Source: Buxus sempervirens (Eukaryota > Streptophyta > Magnoliopsida > Buxales > Buxaceae). Taken from it: DNA of 64,000 bases. Positions 63,601-64,000 of the stretch are shown here, in pieces. The notes beneath the pieces were generated by a model, which saw only the letters and a list, made by a program, of their open reading frames with translations, had not been told where the DNA came from and searched no databases. Within the stretch, counting starts at the first letter, position 1; each line of letters opens with the position of its first letter. The DNA lies in NCBI GenBank assembly GCA_947561395.2, contig OX387187.1, forward strand, positions 22,549,829 to 22,613,828. Direction: 5' to 3'. Made by a program: the position numbers and the translations under genes.

Positions 63601-64000
63601 GTGAATATTTCTGGGAAATGATCCGAGGCCATTTTTCTTTATTTCCTTCGAAAATTTTAATCCCTAGTCTAGCCAAGTTAAGCCGGTTCGTTTCTTTGAT
63701 AAACCCAAACCGGATTTACAGTCTTAAATTGGGGCAAAACAAATTGGGGCAAAGTAAGGAAAGAAAAAGAAAAAGAGAGGAAAAGCGATGAAAAATGGCA
63801 AATGAAAGCCAAGTGTGAAAAAGAGATGCAAAAAATGCAATTTGGGGAAAAATGGGTAAATTCATCATGACTGTAAGTCCGGTTAACCTATTTCCACATT
63901 TGAAAATTTTGGGCCTTTAATACCCTTTCTTTCATGAACTGAGCCTAGCCTTTATTTCGTCCTATTTTTAAGCTCTCGGTGATCTTAGCTTGTTCATTCA
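63601..64000 (+). other. Gypsy 3' internal region
   Basis: Untranslated sequence follows the integrase stop. It includes AAATTGGGGCAAA, repeated at about 63726 and 63741, and a purine-rich stretch at 63755-63800. No 3' LTR start (TGTAGACACC) is reached. Confidence 0.6.

Larger units (their letters stand above)
50050..64000 (+). mobile_element. Ty3/gypsy retrotransposon, Tat/Ogre type (3' end outside window)
   Basis: Order: 5' LTR (50050-52327), primer site (52330-52347), long leader with a LINE insertion and a tandem array, gag, protease, RT, RNase H, a second (archaeal-type) RNase H, then integrase. The second RNase H placed before integrase, a very long LTR and leader, and a TGGCGACTCTGCTGGGGA primer site point to the Tat clade, in which Ogre elements use tRNA-Arg. 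Several frame breaks mean this copy is not autonomous. No 3' LTR appears before 64000. Confidence 0.9.

Noticed and set aside
1-64000. tRNA or rRNA genes
   Set aside because: No cloverleaf boxes or rRNA signatures were noticed by eye. The TGGTATCA-type and TGGCGACTC-type words are primer-binding sites or LTR sequence. A tRNAscan run would settle it.

Overview
This window looks like nuclear DNA of a flowering plant, most likely a eudicot with a large, repeat-rich genome. It is dominated by Ty1/copia and Ty3/gypsy LTR retrotransposons, plant-type LINE RNase H fragments, TRIM, MITE and Helitron-like remnants. It holds one recognisable host gene, a four-exon SABATH methyltransferase with normal GT-AG introns. 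The species cannot be named from the sequence alone.

Layout. 1-950: a 22-bp minisatellite (block 1). 2273-4574: a probable non-autonomous Helitron. 4774-5693: a MITE-like element with a CCA-rich core. 8623-20433: an old minus-strand copia element. A retroposed cDNA interrupts it. A family-B solo LTR (11684-18298) sits inside that target duplication, and another family-B LTR (13244-17532) sits inside the solo LTR. 20434-35345: a stack of large LTRs without internal regions. Family A begins TGTAGACACCCC and family B begins TGTAAGCACC. Several have exact 5-bp target duplications, and two are inserted inside other LTRs. 36976-41568: a young, nearly intact copia element on the minus strand with one frameshift. 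43483-47176: the SABATH gene on the minus strand. 47747-48690 and 49843-50049: two more blocks of the 22-bp minisatellite, in opposite orientations. 50050 to the right edge: a large Tat/Ogre-type gypsy element with a 2.28-kb 5' LTR, a primer-binding site, a long leader carrying a LINE insertion and a hairpin-rich tandem array, then gag, protease, reverse transcriptase, two RNase H domains and integrase. It is broken by several frameshifts or stops and runs off the window.

How the parts relate. Nearly all coding capacity belongs to retrotransposons, and the nesting gives a relative time order of insertion. The most striking shared feature is regulatory. Most of the family A and B LTRs carry, just upstream of a TATAAATA-type box, a cluster of short CCG...CGG palindromes. 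The word differs from element to element but is repeated within one element. The gypsy element at 50050 uses its own word again in its internal leader, and two family-B LTRs use theirs twice within the LTR. Family A LTRs also share a covarying hairpin about 210-230 bp before the LTR end.
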